Source: Pseudomonas cedrina subsp. cedrina (GTDB lineage: Bacteria; Pseudomonadota; Gammaproteobacteria; Pseudomonadales; Pseudomonadaceae). From it: 64,000 nucleotides of DNA. The notes under the pieces are model-generated. The model saw only the letters and a program-made list of their open reading frames with translations. It was not told the origin of the DNA and searched no databases. Positions within the stretch are counted from its first letter, which is position 1; each line of letters opens with the position of its first letter. Of this stretch, positions 17,032 through 27,200 are shown piece by piece. Both the position numbers and the translations under genes were made by a program. The stretch spans positions 179,335 through 243,334 of the forward strand of contig NZ_MNPW01000011.1 of NCBI RefSeq assembly GCF_001983175.1, in the 5' to 3' direction.

Positions 17032-18761
17032 AGGGACATCTCCACGGCAGGGGTTTCGGTGCCGGCTCGCCACAGTCGGGCATAGGCGCCATTGGCGTTC
17101 AGAAGGTGTTCATGGCGGCCGCTTTCCAGCACGCGGCCCTGGTCGAGGACGACGATCTGGTCGACCCCGCTGATGCTCGCGAGGCGATGGGCAATCACCA
17201 GCACCGTGCGGCCACGTGCCAAGGCAGACAGCGCATCCTGGATCAGTGCTTCGGACTCGGGATCGGCGTGGGAGGTGGCTTCATCGAGGATCAGCACTGG
17301 CGTGTCGGCCAGCAGCGTGCGGGCGATCGACACGCGCTGCGCCTCGCCACCGGAGAAGATCGCATCTTCGCCGATCACCGATTGATAGCCCCGGGGCAAG
17401 GCCTGGATACGCGCATGGATCTGCGCCGAGCGCGCTGCCGCCTCGACCTCTGCATCGCTGGCATCCGGGCGGCCCAGGCGCAGGTTGTCGGCGACCGTGC
17501 CGTGCACCAGTTGGGCGTCCTGCAACACGAAGCCCACGTGTTGATACAACTGGCGCGGGTCGATCTCGCGCACATCGGCGCCGCCCACGCAGATACGGCC
17601 GGCGTTGACGTCATGAAAGCGCGGCACCAGCTTGGCCAGTGTCGACTTGCCGGCACCGGACGCGCCGACCAATGCGGTCACGCTGCCTGCCGGGCAGTGC
17701 AGGTCAACGCCCTTGAGGATCAGGTGCTCGGCGTCGTAGCCGAACTGCACCTGTTCAAAGCGGATGTCGCTGCCCTGGGGTTGGACGCAGGCCTTGGGCG
17801 AAGGCAATTCCTCAACGTCCAGCAGCGCTTCGATGCGATCCGCTGCCGCCAGGGCCGTACGCTGGGCCGTGAGGCTCTGCTTGATCACCAGCAGCGACTG
17901 CGGAATGACCACCGCCACCAGGGTTTCGGCGAACAGCTCCAGCGGTGTGATCCAACCGTGCGCCAGCAACAGGCTACCCACCCCCAGGCTCACCAGCAGG
18001 ATCACTGGCACACTCAAGGCCATCGAGGAAAAGGCTTCCAGGCGCAGCAGAGGCTTGACCCAGCCGGCATACTGCTCGCTGAACTGGTTGACCGCCTGCT
18101 GATAGCTACGGTGCGCCTGGCCGACCTGGCCGAACGCCTTGACCACGGCAATGCCGTGCACGAACTCGACAATTGCCGCGCTGACCCGGGTCATGCTCTT
18201 GTCCAGCAACTGCATCTTGGCGCCAAAACCGCGCATCATCAGGGTGTAGGCCACCGCGTAGATGGGCAGTGTCAGCACCGCCAGCAGCGCCAGCCGCCAG
18301 TTCAGCATCGCCAGCCACAGCAGGCCCGCCAGCGGCGTGACGATGGCCGCGGTGAGTTCCACCGCGTGGTGGGCGACCAGGTGGTGCAGGTCTTCGAGGT
18401 CGTCCTGCACCACCTTGCGCACGGCGCCGGAGGTGGTGTCGGTGTACCAGCCCAACGGCACGCGCCCGAGCTTGCGTACCATGGCTTCGCGCAAACTTGA
18501 TTGCAGCCGGTGGTCAGCCACATGGGTCAACCACAGCGCCACGCCACTGGCCATCCACCCCAAACTCAGGGCGATCACCACCAGCGCGGCCCACAGCCAC
18601 AGGGTCTTGCTGTCGGCGCTGTCGGCCAACAGCAAGCGGCCCAGTTCGGTGAGGCCGATAAAGGGCACCAGGTTGACCAATGCGCCGAGGGCGGCGAACG
18701 CCACACCAAGACGGATGAGGCGATTGACCGGGCGTTTCAGGGTATCCAAGGCAGTGGTCAT
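17028..18761 (-). CDS. ABC transporter half-molecule, PchH/YbtP-like
   Basis: This is the partner of the next gene: 577 residues, with an N-terminal six-helix membrane domain (first helix about residues 15-37) and a C-terminal ATPase with Walker A GASGAGKST, signature FSGGEAQRVSIARTLL and Walker B VLILDEATSHADPESE. The start overlaps the NRPS stop by four bases. The two proteins probably form a heterodimer. In YbtPQ this complex imports ferric yersiniabactin; in pyochelin loci the equivalent proteins have been proposed for import of the unloaded or ferric siderophore. Which applies here is inference. Confidence 0.9.
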   Translation of the reverse strand: MTTALDTLKRPVNRLIRLGVAFAALGALVNLVPFIGLTELGRLLLADSADSKTLWLWAALVVIALSLGWMASGVALWLTHVADHRLQSSLREAMVRKLGRVPLGWYTDTTSGAVRKVVQDDLEDLHHLVAHHAVELTAAIVTPLAGLLWLAMLNWRLALLAVLTLPIYAVAYTLMMRGFGAKMQLLDKSMTRVSAAIVEFVHGIAVVKAFGQVGQAHRSYQQAVNQFSEQYAGWVKPLLRLEAFSSMALSVPVILLVSLGVGSLLLAHGWITPLELFAETLVAVVIPQSLLVIKQSLTAQRTALAAADRIEALLDVEELPSPKACVQPQGSDIRFEQVQFGYDAEHLILKGVDLHCPAGSVTALVGASGAGKSTLAKLVPRFHDVNAGRICVGGADVREIDPRQLYQHVGFVLQDAQLVHGTVADNLRLGRPDASDAEVEAAARSAQIHARIQALPRGYQSVIGEDAIFSGGEAQRVSIARTLLADTPVLILDEATSHADPESEALIQDALSALARGRTVLVIAHRLASISGVDQIVVLDQGRVLESGRHEHLLNANGAYARLWRAGTETPAVEMSL

Positions 18762-21700
18762 GAGTTTTTCCGAAGGGCCTCAAGCAGGTGCGCAGTAACG
18801 GTGTGGACGTGGGGCGGTTCGATCACGCTGAAGTGGTTGCCAGGCACGTCGATCAGCTCGAAACGGCCCAGGCAGGCGTCTTCCCAGAACGGTGCGGCCA
18901 AATGCCCGACGCCGCCGGTGATGCCGAACGATTGCTGCTCCAGGCAGCGCAGGTAGGTCATGTTGCCGAGGAACGGCGGCGGGTCGAACCGCGCCGCCCG
19001 CATGCTGTGGCGGCACACACGAAACAGCGTCGGTACCAGTTCGGGGCCGATCGGCACCCCGGCCTGGCCCGAGGCCAGGCGTGCGTATTCGGTCAGGCGC
19101 TCCTCCTGGCTGCGCGCCGATTGCTGTTGGACCGCCAGCGCCAGCGCGTCCAGCCCCGGATCGCCGCTCAATGCCGCCATGGCCCCGGCCGGCACCCGGC
19201 GGTTGTCGCGAGCCATCAACAAGTCGATGGCGCGGTATACGTCGTAGTCTTCGATGTGCGCGCCGAACACGGTTTTCACGGGGTCCAGGTTCAGGTTGGG
19301 CACGAAGATCGCCTCGTAGGCCAGCTCCTCGTCGGTATCGATGAACATCGGGATGCTGTCGATCAGGCTCAGGTCGACCACTTCCATACCGCGTTCGAGC
19401 AAGCGCCGGGCAACCTCAGTGGCCAGCAGCCCGCCGAGGCAGTAGCCGATCAGCTGAAAACGTTGATGGCCGTCGGCAATCAAGCGCTCGGCGTAGTCCT
19501 CGGCCACGCGCTCGATCAGGCTTTTGGGCTCCAGCGCCAGGTACTGTTCGGTGTCAGCCACGGCAAAGCCAATCACCGGACCGGCCTGCTGGTCGGCGAG
19601 GGCGTGGCCCAGGTGCTGGAAATAATCCAGGGTGCCGAGGGCGGCGTGGAACATCACCCGGACCGGGCCGACGTCACCCCCGCCAAATGGCACCACCAGC
19701 GCGTTGCTGCTGGACGAGCGTTGCGCTTCACCGCTGGCGGCAATCGCGCCCGGCGTTGCTTCGCCCTGATTGAGCAGGCGCGCGAGGGCGGCGACATTCG
19801 GCTCGTTGAGCATCTGGCGCAGCAAGGTGTCGTAGCTCAGGCTTTGGGCCTGGGGCAGTTGCTCACGCAGTTGGCCAGCGACGCGGGCGAGGATCAGCGA
19901 GTCGGCGCCTTTTTCATAGAAGCTGTCCTCGACGCCGATCTGCGCCAGCCCCAGGGCGTCGGCCCACAGGCGGCACAACTCGGCGGTGAGTGGATCGCTC
20001 GGCGCTTCCTGGCTGCTGGAGGCCTGGGCATCGGCGGCAGGGCGCCAGCCGGCCAAGGTCTTGCGGTCGACCTTGCCGTTGGCGGTCAGCGGCAAGCGGT
20101 CGAGTACCTGCAGGTGCGCTGGCAACATGTAGTCCGGCAGGCGCTCGGCCAGGGCGCGGCGCAGGCTATCGACGCTCAGGCGCTGCACGCCGGCCTTGAA
20201 GCGCGCGGCGAATACCTGCATGCCGAGGGCGGCCAGCGGATGATCGGCCTGGGGCAGGGCAGGCAGGCATTCGCCACCGAAGGCCTTGACCCGCGCCTGC
20301 CAGATATCGGCGTCGCGCAGGCCACTGTGGCCCTGGTCGTGGTCGCCATTGGCCGGTGTCATCATGAAGCCCTGTGTCATTAGGATCGGCGGCCATTCGC
20401 CGGTCGGTTCGCTGAACACCAGCCAGCCGCCAGGGCTGAGCAACTCGGTGATCTGGCCGAGGGCATTGTCGATGTCCTTGACGCTGTTGAGCATGCCCGC
20501 ACACAGCACGATATCCACGCTGTTGCTGGCCAAACCCTGAGGGCGGATGTCCTGGTCGATGTCCAACACGCCATAGCGTACCCAGGCCTGTTCAGCAAAG
20601 CGTTGCTTGGCCGCTGGCAGGAAAAACGCGGTCATGTCGGTAAACAGGTAGTCGACTTCCAGCCCATCGAGCAAGCCGATGACCGGCGCGCTGGTGGCGC
20701 CAGTACCGGCGCCGATTTCGAGGATGCGCAGCGGGCCGTCGCCTTGATGGTGGGTGGCCAGGCGGTTGATCAGCGCCGCGATGCTGTGGTTGTTGTAGCG
20801 CGACACGGCATCCCCGCCGTACAGCTGCAAGGCCAAGTCCAGTTGGCCTTGGGGGAACAGCAAGTCGAACGGGTTGACCTCGCCCTTGAGCAGTTGCGGC
20901 AGTTGCCACACATGGTTGAGCTGGTAGTCGAGCAGCGCCTGGCTGCACAGCCCCGAGGCGACCGCTTGTTCCACCCGACCCCACGCCAGTGCCGGGTTGG
21001 GCGCGGGTTGCGCGAGGCGGTAGTGCGAGTGGGTGTAGTGCAACAGACCAGCCTCGCACAGCGCCCCCAACCAGCGGCGAACCAGCCAATGGTGGCGCGG
21101 CTCGGCCTGCAAGGTGTGCAGGATTGTGGCAGCGTCCGGTTCGGCCCGTTCGCCGCTGAAAAGTCCGGCCTTGAGCAACACCTCCAGCATCGAACTCAAT
21201 GCGGCGGCACTCAGGTCAGCCTGGTACTCGCGCACCTGTTGCGCATCGAAACTGCCCACCTGGCTGTCGGCATAACGTTTGACCGCCGTGAGCAACGGCG
21301 CGCCTGGCAGCGGCTCGGGTTCGGCGCGTGCAGCGGTGACAAACGCCAACAGGTCGCCACTGACCAGGCTCACCGCAGTGTCCACGCCAGGGGTGGCGAG
21401 CAGTGCGGCCTCGATCTCACCGAGTTCCACCCGATGGCCGCGAATTTTCACTTGGCCGTCTTCACGACCCAGGAATTCCAGTTCACCCCCCGGCAAATAG
21501 CGGCCACGGTCACCGGTGCGGTACAGGCGCTGGCCGTCGAGCGGGTGAGCAAAGAAACGCGCGTCGCTCAATGCCGGATCGCCCAGGTAGCCCTGGGCCA
21601 GGCCGACACCGGTGATATACAGGTCGCCCGGCACCCAGGTCGGCGCATCACGCCAATGGCTGTCGAGTACCCGAAAGCCCTGGTTGGCCAGCGGCAGGCC

Positions 21701-24214
21701 GTAGGGAATGCTGCGCCACGCCGGGTCGATGGCGTCGATGGGGTGTAGGTTCGACCAGATCGAGGCTTCGGTGGCGCCGCCCAGGCCCACCAGTTTCAGG
21801 TTGGGCAGCAACGCCTGGAGTTGCGGTGGCAGGTTCAGCGGGATCCAGTCACCGGACAGCAAGGCCAGGCGCAGGCTGTCCAGTGGGCGGGGTTCGGCGT
21901 GCAGGTAGTCGGCGAGCATGTGCAGTTGTGCCGGCACTGAGTTCCACAGCGTGACCTGATGACGCTGCACCAGTTCGGCCCAGTGCGACGGGTCGGCGCC
22001 ATGTGCCGGGTCGGGCAGCACCAAGGTTGCGCCCACGGCGAGGGGCCCGAACAGGTCATACACCGACAGGTCGAAACTCAACTGCGCCAGGCCCAGTACG
22101 CGGTCATCGGCGTTGACGTCGAAGCGTCGGTTGATGTCTTGCACGGTATTGAGCGCGGCGCGATGGCTGATCATCACGCCCTTGGGTTCGCCGGTGGAAC
22201 CGGAGGTGTAGATCACGTAGGCAAGGTTATCGGGGCTGCCTTCGACCAGCTCGAAATCCGAGCCTGCAGAGGGCAGCCGGTCCACGGTGTGCCACTGCAC
22301 TGTCTCGGGCAACGGCTTATGTGGCTGCGCCAGGGAGTGGCCCAGCACATGCCGCACCTTGGCGCTGTGCAACACGCGGTCGCGGCGTGCGGCCGGAGCG
22401 TTGCTGTCCAGGGGCAGATAGGCCGCGCCGGCGAGCAACACGCCGTAGGCCGCCACCACTTGGTCGAGGCCCTTGGGTATCAGGATCGCCACCGGTTCCT
22501 GCGCATCGCACCCGGCCTCACGCAGGGTGGCGGCCACGGCCAGTGCGCGTTCGGCAAGGGCGGCGTAGGTCAGGCTGCCACTGGCATCGATCACCGCCAG
22601 GGAGTGAGGATGTTCCCAAGCCATGACCAACAGGCCGTCGTGCAGGCGACCGGTGGGCAACGGGGCGGCGGTGGCATTCGCCCTTAGGCGTTCACGCTGT
22701 TGCCAGGCCGGCAGCGGCACTTGCACCGGATGTTCCCAGGCGGCCGGATCGAGGGCGAGCAACTGCAGTTCGGCAACAAAGGCCTGTTGCATATCGTCCA
22801 CTAGGCCGTCGGGGAATACGCCTTGGCGCACGTCCCAATGGATGTGCAGGCCGTTGGCGTCATCCATCACCTGGCAATCGAGGGTGACTTGCGGCGTCTG
22901 GGTGATGCCGTGGCCAACCCGGCGTTGACTGGCCGGCGGTGCCTCGATTCCCAGGCCGATGGCGCTGGTGAAGACCACCGGCATGGCCGCCGCTTCACGC
23001 CCACGACGGCGACCGATTTCGCGCATGACCTGGATGCCGGAGAACAACCGGTGCTCCAGGTCGGCAAACAATTGGCTGCCCAACTGGCGCGCCTGGGCGG
23101 TGAAGTCCAGCCCTTCGGGATCGTTGACCTGCAACAGGCTGACCGAGGTGAAGTCGCCCACCAGGCGATCCACCTGCGGGTGCAGTGGCAGGCGGTTGAG
23201 CAATGTCAGGTTGAGGCTGAAGGCGGGTTGCTGGCTCCAGCGTTGTAACGTGGCGACGTAGACCGCCAGCACCACGATGGATGGAGTAAGGCCGCGTTCG
23301 CTGGCAGCGCTTTTCAGGGCTGCCCATGGCTGCGACTCAAGCTGCGCCGAGTGCCGTTGGAAACGGGGCACGCGGGTGTCTTCGCCGCTCAGGGGCGTCG
23401 GCAGTTGTGGAGCGGCGGGCAATGCGTCGATGCGGGCCAGCCAGTAGTCACGGTCACGTTGGTGGCGGCTGCCTTCGAGCAAACTGCGCTCGGCCAGTAG
23501 ATAGTCGCGGAAGGTGATGTCCAGGGCAGGCAACGTTGCCTGGGGATCCTGCAGCAACAGCTCCAGCTCATTGAACAGCAGCTGCGCGCTGGCCCAGTCG
23601 GCGATCAGGGAGTCCATGGAGAAGTGCAGCGTGTCGCCGTTGTCGCTGCGGCTCATACGCAGTTCGAACAGCGGCCAGACCTCGGTGGGGTAGAGCTTCT
23701 GCTCCATGGCCTGGCGAATCTGTTGCACCGCGTGCTGGTGCTGCTCGCGGGTGGCGCCACGCAAATCGGCGATGGCTAGAGGATAGTGGTCGACGTCGGG
23801 CAGCACACGCTGCGAACCTTCGCTGGCGATCACCGCTCGCAGCATGTCGTGGCGGGCGATCAGGCGGTTCCAGGCCTGTTCCACCTGCTGCGGGTCCAGG
23901 GTTGGCCAGCTCAGTTCCAGGTAGCCATGGCAGGCGACATTGCCGTAGCCGAAGGACGATTGGCGGCCCAGCAGGTAGGCATTCTGCACATCGGTGAGGG
24001 GGAAGGGCGTGTGGTGCTGCGCCGGATCGGCCTGCACGAGCGGGCGTTCCTTTGTCTCCAGCAGGTGCAGGATCTGTTGCTTGTGTTCGCGCAGTTGCGC
24101 CAGGCGTTCGGTGTCGAGCAGGCCCTGGGGCGCGCGGAATTTCAGTTGGCCATCCTGGGGCCAGAGTTCGACGCCCAGGGACTTGAGTTCGCTTAGCAGT
24201 TTGGCGGCGGGCAT
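18758..24214 (-). CDS. NRPS, docking-Cy-A(MT)-PCP-TE (PchF-like)
   Basis: The 1818-residue terminal synthetase starts with a TubC-type docking helix (residues 1-45, LLSELKSLGVELW). A cyclisation domain follows with the Cy signature DSLIADWAS (Asp near 201), then an adenylation domain (TSGSTG near 667, FDLSVYD) with a methyltransferase inserted before its last core motif (LEIGAGTGA near 1165). It ends with a carrier domain (GADSL, Ser near 1439) and a thioesterase. The thioesterase elbow is GYCLGG, with Cys (near 1592) in place of Ser. By family this module adds a cysteine, cyclises and N-methylates it, and releases the product, as PchF does. The start at 24214 is supported by AGGAG eight bases upstream and by the docking domain; an ATG at 24253 overlapping the NRPS1 stop is the alternative. 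Confidence 0.93.
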   Translation of the reverse strand: MPAAKLLSELKSLGVELWPQDGQLKFRAPQGLLDTERLAQLREHKQQILHLLETKERPLVQADPAQHHTPFPLTDVQNAYLLGRQSSFGYGNVACHGYLELSWPTLDPQQVEQAWNRLIARHDMLRAVIASEGSQRVLPDVDHYPLAIADLRGATREQHQHAVQQIRQAMEQKLYPTEVWPLFELRMSRSDNGDTLHFSMDSLIADWASAQLLFNELELLLQDPQATLPALDITFRDYLLAERSLLEGSRHQRDRDYWLARIDALPAAPQLPTPLSGEDTRVPRFQRHSAQLESQPWAALKSAASERGLTPSIVVLAVYVATLQRWSQQPAFSLNLTLLNRLPLHPQVDRLVGDFTSVSLLQVNDPEGLDFTAQARQLGSQLFADLEHRLFSGIQVMREIGRRRGREAAAMPVVFTSAIGLGIEAPPASQRRVGHGITQTPQVTLDCQVMDDANGLHIHWDVRQGVFPDGLVDDMQQAFVAELQLLALDPAAWEHPVQVPLPAWQQRERLRANATAAPLPTGRLHDGLLVMAWEHPHSLAVIDASGSLTYAALAERALAVAATLREAGCDAQEPVAILIPKGLDQVVAAYGVLLAGAAYLPLDSNAPAARRDRVLHSAKVRHVLGHSLAQPHKPLPETVQWHTVDRLPSAGSDFELVEGSPDNLAYVIYTSGSTGEPKGVMISHRAALNTVQDINRRFDVNADDRVLGLAQLSFDLSVYDLFGPLAVGATLVLPDPAHGADPSHWAELVQRHQVTLWNSVPAQLHMLADYLHAEPRPLDSLRLALLSGDWIPLNLPPQLQALLPNLKLVGLGGATEASIWSNLHPIDAIDPAWRSIPYGLPLANQGFRVLDSHWRDAPTWVPGDLYITGVGLAQGYLGDPALSDARFFAHPLDGQRLYRTGDRGRYLPGGELEFLGREDGQVKIRGHRVELGEIEAALLATPGVDTAVSLVSGDLLAFVTAARAEPEPLPGAPLLTAVKRYADSQVGSFDAQQVREYQADLSAAALSSMLEVLLKAGLFSGERAEPDAATILHTLQAEPRHHWLVRRWLGALCEAGLLHYTHSHYRLAQPAPNPALAWGRVEQAVASGLCSQALLDYQLNHVWQLPQLLKGEVNPFDLLFPQGQLDLALQLYGGDAVSRYNNHSIAALINRLATHHQGDGPLRILEIGAGTGATSAPVIGLLDGLEVDYLFTDMTAFFLPAAKQRFAEQAWVRYGVLDIDQDIRPQGLASNSVDIVLCAGMLNSVKDIDNALGQITELLSPGGWLVFSEPTGEWPPILMTQGFMMTPANGDHDQGHSGLRDADIWQARVKAFGGECLPALPQADHPLAALGMQVFAARFKAGVQRLSVDSLRRALAERLPDYMLPAHLQVLDRLPLTANGKVDRKTLAGWRPAADAQASSSQEAPSDPLTAELCRLWADALGLAQIGVEDSFYEKGADSLILARVAGQLREQLPQAQSLSYDTLLRQMLNEPNVAALARLLNQGEATPGAIAASGEAQRSSSSNALVVPFGGGDVGPVRVMFHAALGTLDYFQHLGHALADQQAGPVIGFAVADTEQYLALEPKSLIERVAEDYAERLIADGHQRFQLIGYCLGGLLATEVARRLLERGMEVVDLSLIDSIPMFIDTDEELAYEAIFVPNLNLDPVKTVFGAHIEDYDVYRAIDLLMARDNRRVPAGAMAALSGDPGLDALALAVQQQSARSQEERLTEYARLASGQAGVPIGPELVPTLFRVCRHSMRAARFDPPPFLGNMTYLRCLEQQSFGITGGVGHLAAPFWEDACLGRFELIDVPGNHFSVIEPPHVHTVTAHLLEALRKNS

Positions 24215-24252
24215 GGGGACAGCTCCTGGAAAAAAGGGTGGTTGCGCGGGCA

Positions 24253-27200
24253 TCAGATAACGCCTTCTTCAACGGTGTGCGGGGTGGGTAGGCGTTCGAG
24301 GGTCTGCGCCACTTCCAGCAGACTGGCGGCACCGAACAACTGGCCCATGGGCAGTTCCACGCCCAGACGGCTGCGCAGCATTTCGAGAAAGCGCGTGGCC
24401 AGCAGGCTGTCCCCGCCCAGGCGGAAAAAGTTGTCGTGGCGCGAGACGCTCGGCACCTTGAGCAAGTGCTGCCAGAGCTCGGCGATCACCTGTTCGCGGG
24501 CGCTCAGTGGTTGCTCATCCATCGCGTCCCGTGGCTGGGCAGCGGCGCTCAAAGGGGCGAGCAGCGCACGGCGGTCGACCTTGCCATTGCTGCTCAACGG
24601 CAGGCGTTCCAGCACCAGGATCTGTTCCGGGCGCATGTAGGCCGGCAGGCACTGCTCCAGATGCTGTGCGAGCACCTCGGCGCAGGTGCTGGCCGTAACG
24701 GCGGCCATCAGTCGGTGGTCGGCAACCAGCGCCACGGCGCTGTTCACACAGGGGTGACGCGCCAGGGCGGCTTCGATTTCGCCCAGTTCGATGCGATGTC
24801 CACGGACCTTCACCTGGCTGTCGGCGCGCCCGAGAAACTCCAGCAGGCCATCGGGGTGGTAGCGGCCGAGGTCACCGGTGCGGTACCAGCCCTCGACAAA
24901 GCGCTCGGCATTCAGCTGCGGCGCGTGGCGATAACCACGCGCGACGCCGGCACCGCCGATCCACAGTTCCCCCGTGACCCAGTCCGGGCAGTCACGGCCC
25001 AGGGCATCGACTACCCGGTAGGCCTGGTTGGCCAGCGGCACGCCGTAAGGGATCGAACGCCAACCCGGCATTGCCTGGCGTACTTCAAAGTGATTCGACC
25101 AGATCGCCGCTTCGGTCGCGCCGCCGAGGGCGATAAAGCGGCAACCGTGGGCCTGCTCTTGCAGACGTTGCGGCAGATCAAGGCCTATCCAGTCGCCGGA
25201 CAGCAGAGCGACCCTCAGGTCCAGGGGCTGGCGGTCTTGAGCGTTGGCTTCCAGCAGCATGTCGAGCAGCGCCGGCACGCTGTTCCACAGGGTCACGCGG
25301 TGCTGTTGCAATGCCTTGAGCCAGGCGCGGGCATCGCGGCGCTGGTCCTCGTCGATCAGAACCACTGCGGCGCCCACCGAGAGCAGGCCGAACAGGTCAT
25401 ACACCGACAAGTCGAAGTCCAGCGCCGACAGGGCCAGGCCCCGGTCGGTGGCTTGGACGCCATAACAGCGGTTGATCTCGGCCACGGTATTCATTGCCGC
25501 GCGGTGGGTGATTTCCACGCCCTTGGGCTGGCCGGTGGAGCCGGAGGTGTAGATTACATAGGCCAGTTCACCCGCTACGAGAGGCCGTGGCGCCGCCAGC
25601 GGTTCGGTCTTCAACGCGGTGGAGGGCTTGAGGTGTTTGACGCCGGGCAGTTGCGGGTCGTGCTCGGCGAGTATCAGGGTCACGCCGGCCTGTTGCAGGA
25701 TGCGCTGGCAGCGCTGCAATGGCTGATCGACACCCACCGGCAGATAGGCGGCGCCGGCCGCCAGAATGCCCAGCACACAGGCGACCTGCTGCGGCCCTTT
25801 GGCCAGGGACACGGCCACCAGGTCGCCGGGTGCGACACCTGCGTCCATCAGACTGTGGGCGATACGCAGCGCGCGGTCGGCCAGTTCGCCGTACTTCAGC
25901 GTGCCGTGTTCACCCCATAACAAGGCGGGGCGCTGCGGAGCATGGCGCGCCTGTTCAAAGAAACCTTGGTGCAGCGTCGGGTCGCCCGGCACGCAGTCGC
26001 CCGGGGCGTTGAGTGGGGCACGCCGTTGCGCTTGGGCCTGGGGCAGCAGGTCGAATGGCGCGCTGTCCCAGGCGTGCTCGGCCAACCAGTTGAGGCTCTG
26101 CAGGTAAGCGTCGAACATCGCTTCAACCAGGCCTTCGGGGAACAGGCCGACCACACGGTCCCAGTTAAGGGCAATACCACCGTTGGCTTCGACGACCTGG
26201 TGGTCGAGCCACACTTGCGGGGTTTGTGTCAGGCCGAACACTTGGTGGGCAAACGGGCCGTCCACCGGCGCCGCCGTGCCATCCGGGACGCCCAGGGCGC
26301 TGGTGAACACCACCGGCATGCTCACCTGTTGCTCGCCATTGCCCCGGGCCAGCTGGCGCAGCAGGCTGACCGAACCCACGCAGCGATGCTCCAACGCCTC
26401 GCCCAGGGATTGTTGCGTACGCCGTGCACGGTCAACCCAACGCTCACCCGCCACGGGCACATACCCGAGCAGGGTCAGCGATGTGAAGTCGCCCATTACC
26501 TGGTCGATCTGCGGGTGCACGGGGCGGCGATCGAACAGTGTGAGGTTTAGGCTCAGGTCCGGGCGTGCACTCCAGCGGCCGAGGGTTTCGGCAAAAGCAC
26601 AGAGCAGTACCGCCGAGGCAGTGAGCCCCTGTTGCTGGGCCTTGGACAGGATCGCTTGCCAGGCGCTGGCATCGATCTGCCCTTGCAGGCGTTCAAAGCG
26701 CGGTCGGCCCAGGCTGGCGGGATCGGCGGCCAGCGGCAACTGCGGATGGGGCGGCAATTCGGGCAGGCGTTCCTGCCAGAAGCGCTGCGCGGCGTGCAGC
26801 TCTTCAGGTGCCGGGGCGCACTGCAATTGGTAATCGCGAAACGACAGATCCAACGGGGCCAGCGCTATGTCGGGCTCGCGGTACAACGCATCGAGTTCGG
26901 CGTAGAAACGCAGGATGCTCAGGGCATCGAGGATTAGGTTGTCCAGGCTGATCGCCAGGCGTGTGTGCCGGCCGTGGGTCACTGTTTGCACATCGAACAG
27001 CGGCCATTGGTGAGGGGCGAACACGCGATGGGCGCAGTGTTCACGCAGGTCTTCCAGGCTGGCGTGGCCCTGGCCGATCACGAAGGCCGGCACTTGTTGC
27101 AGGATGCGCGCCTGGCCATTCTGGTCGAACACAGCGCGCAGCATTTCGTGGCGTTCGATCAAGCGCTGCAAGGCGTGTTGCAGGCGCGGCAGGTCAAGGT

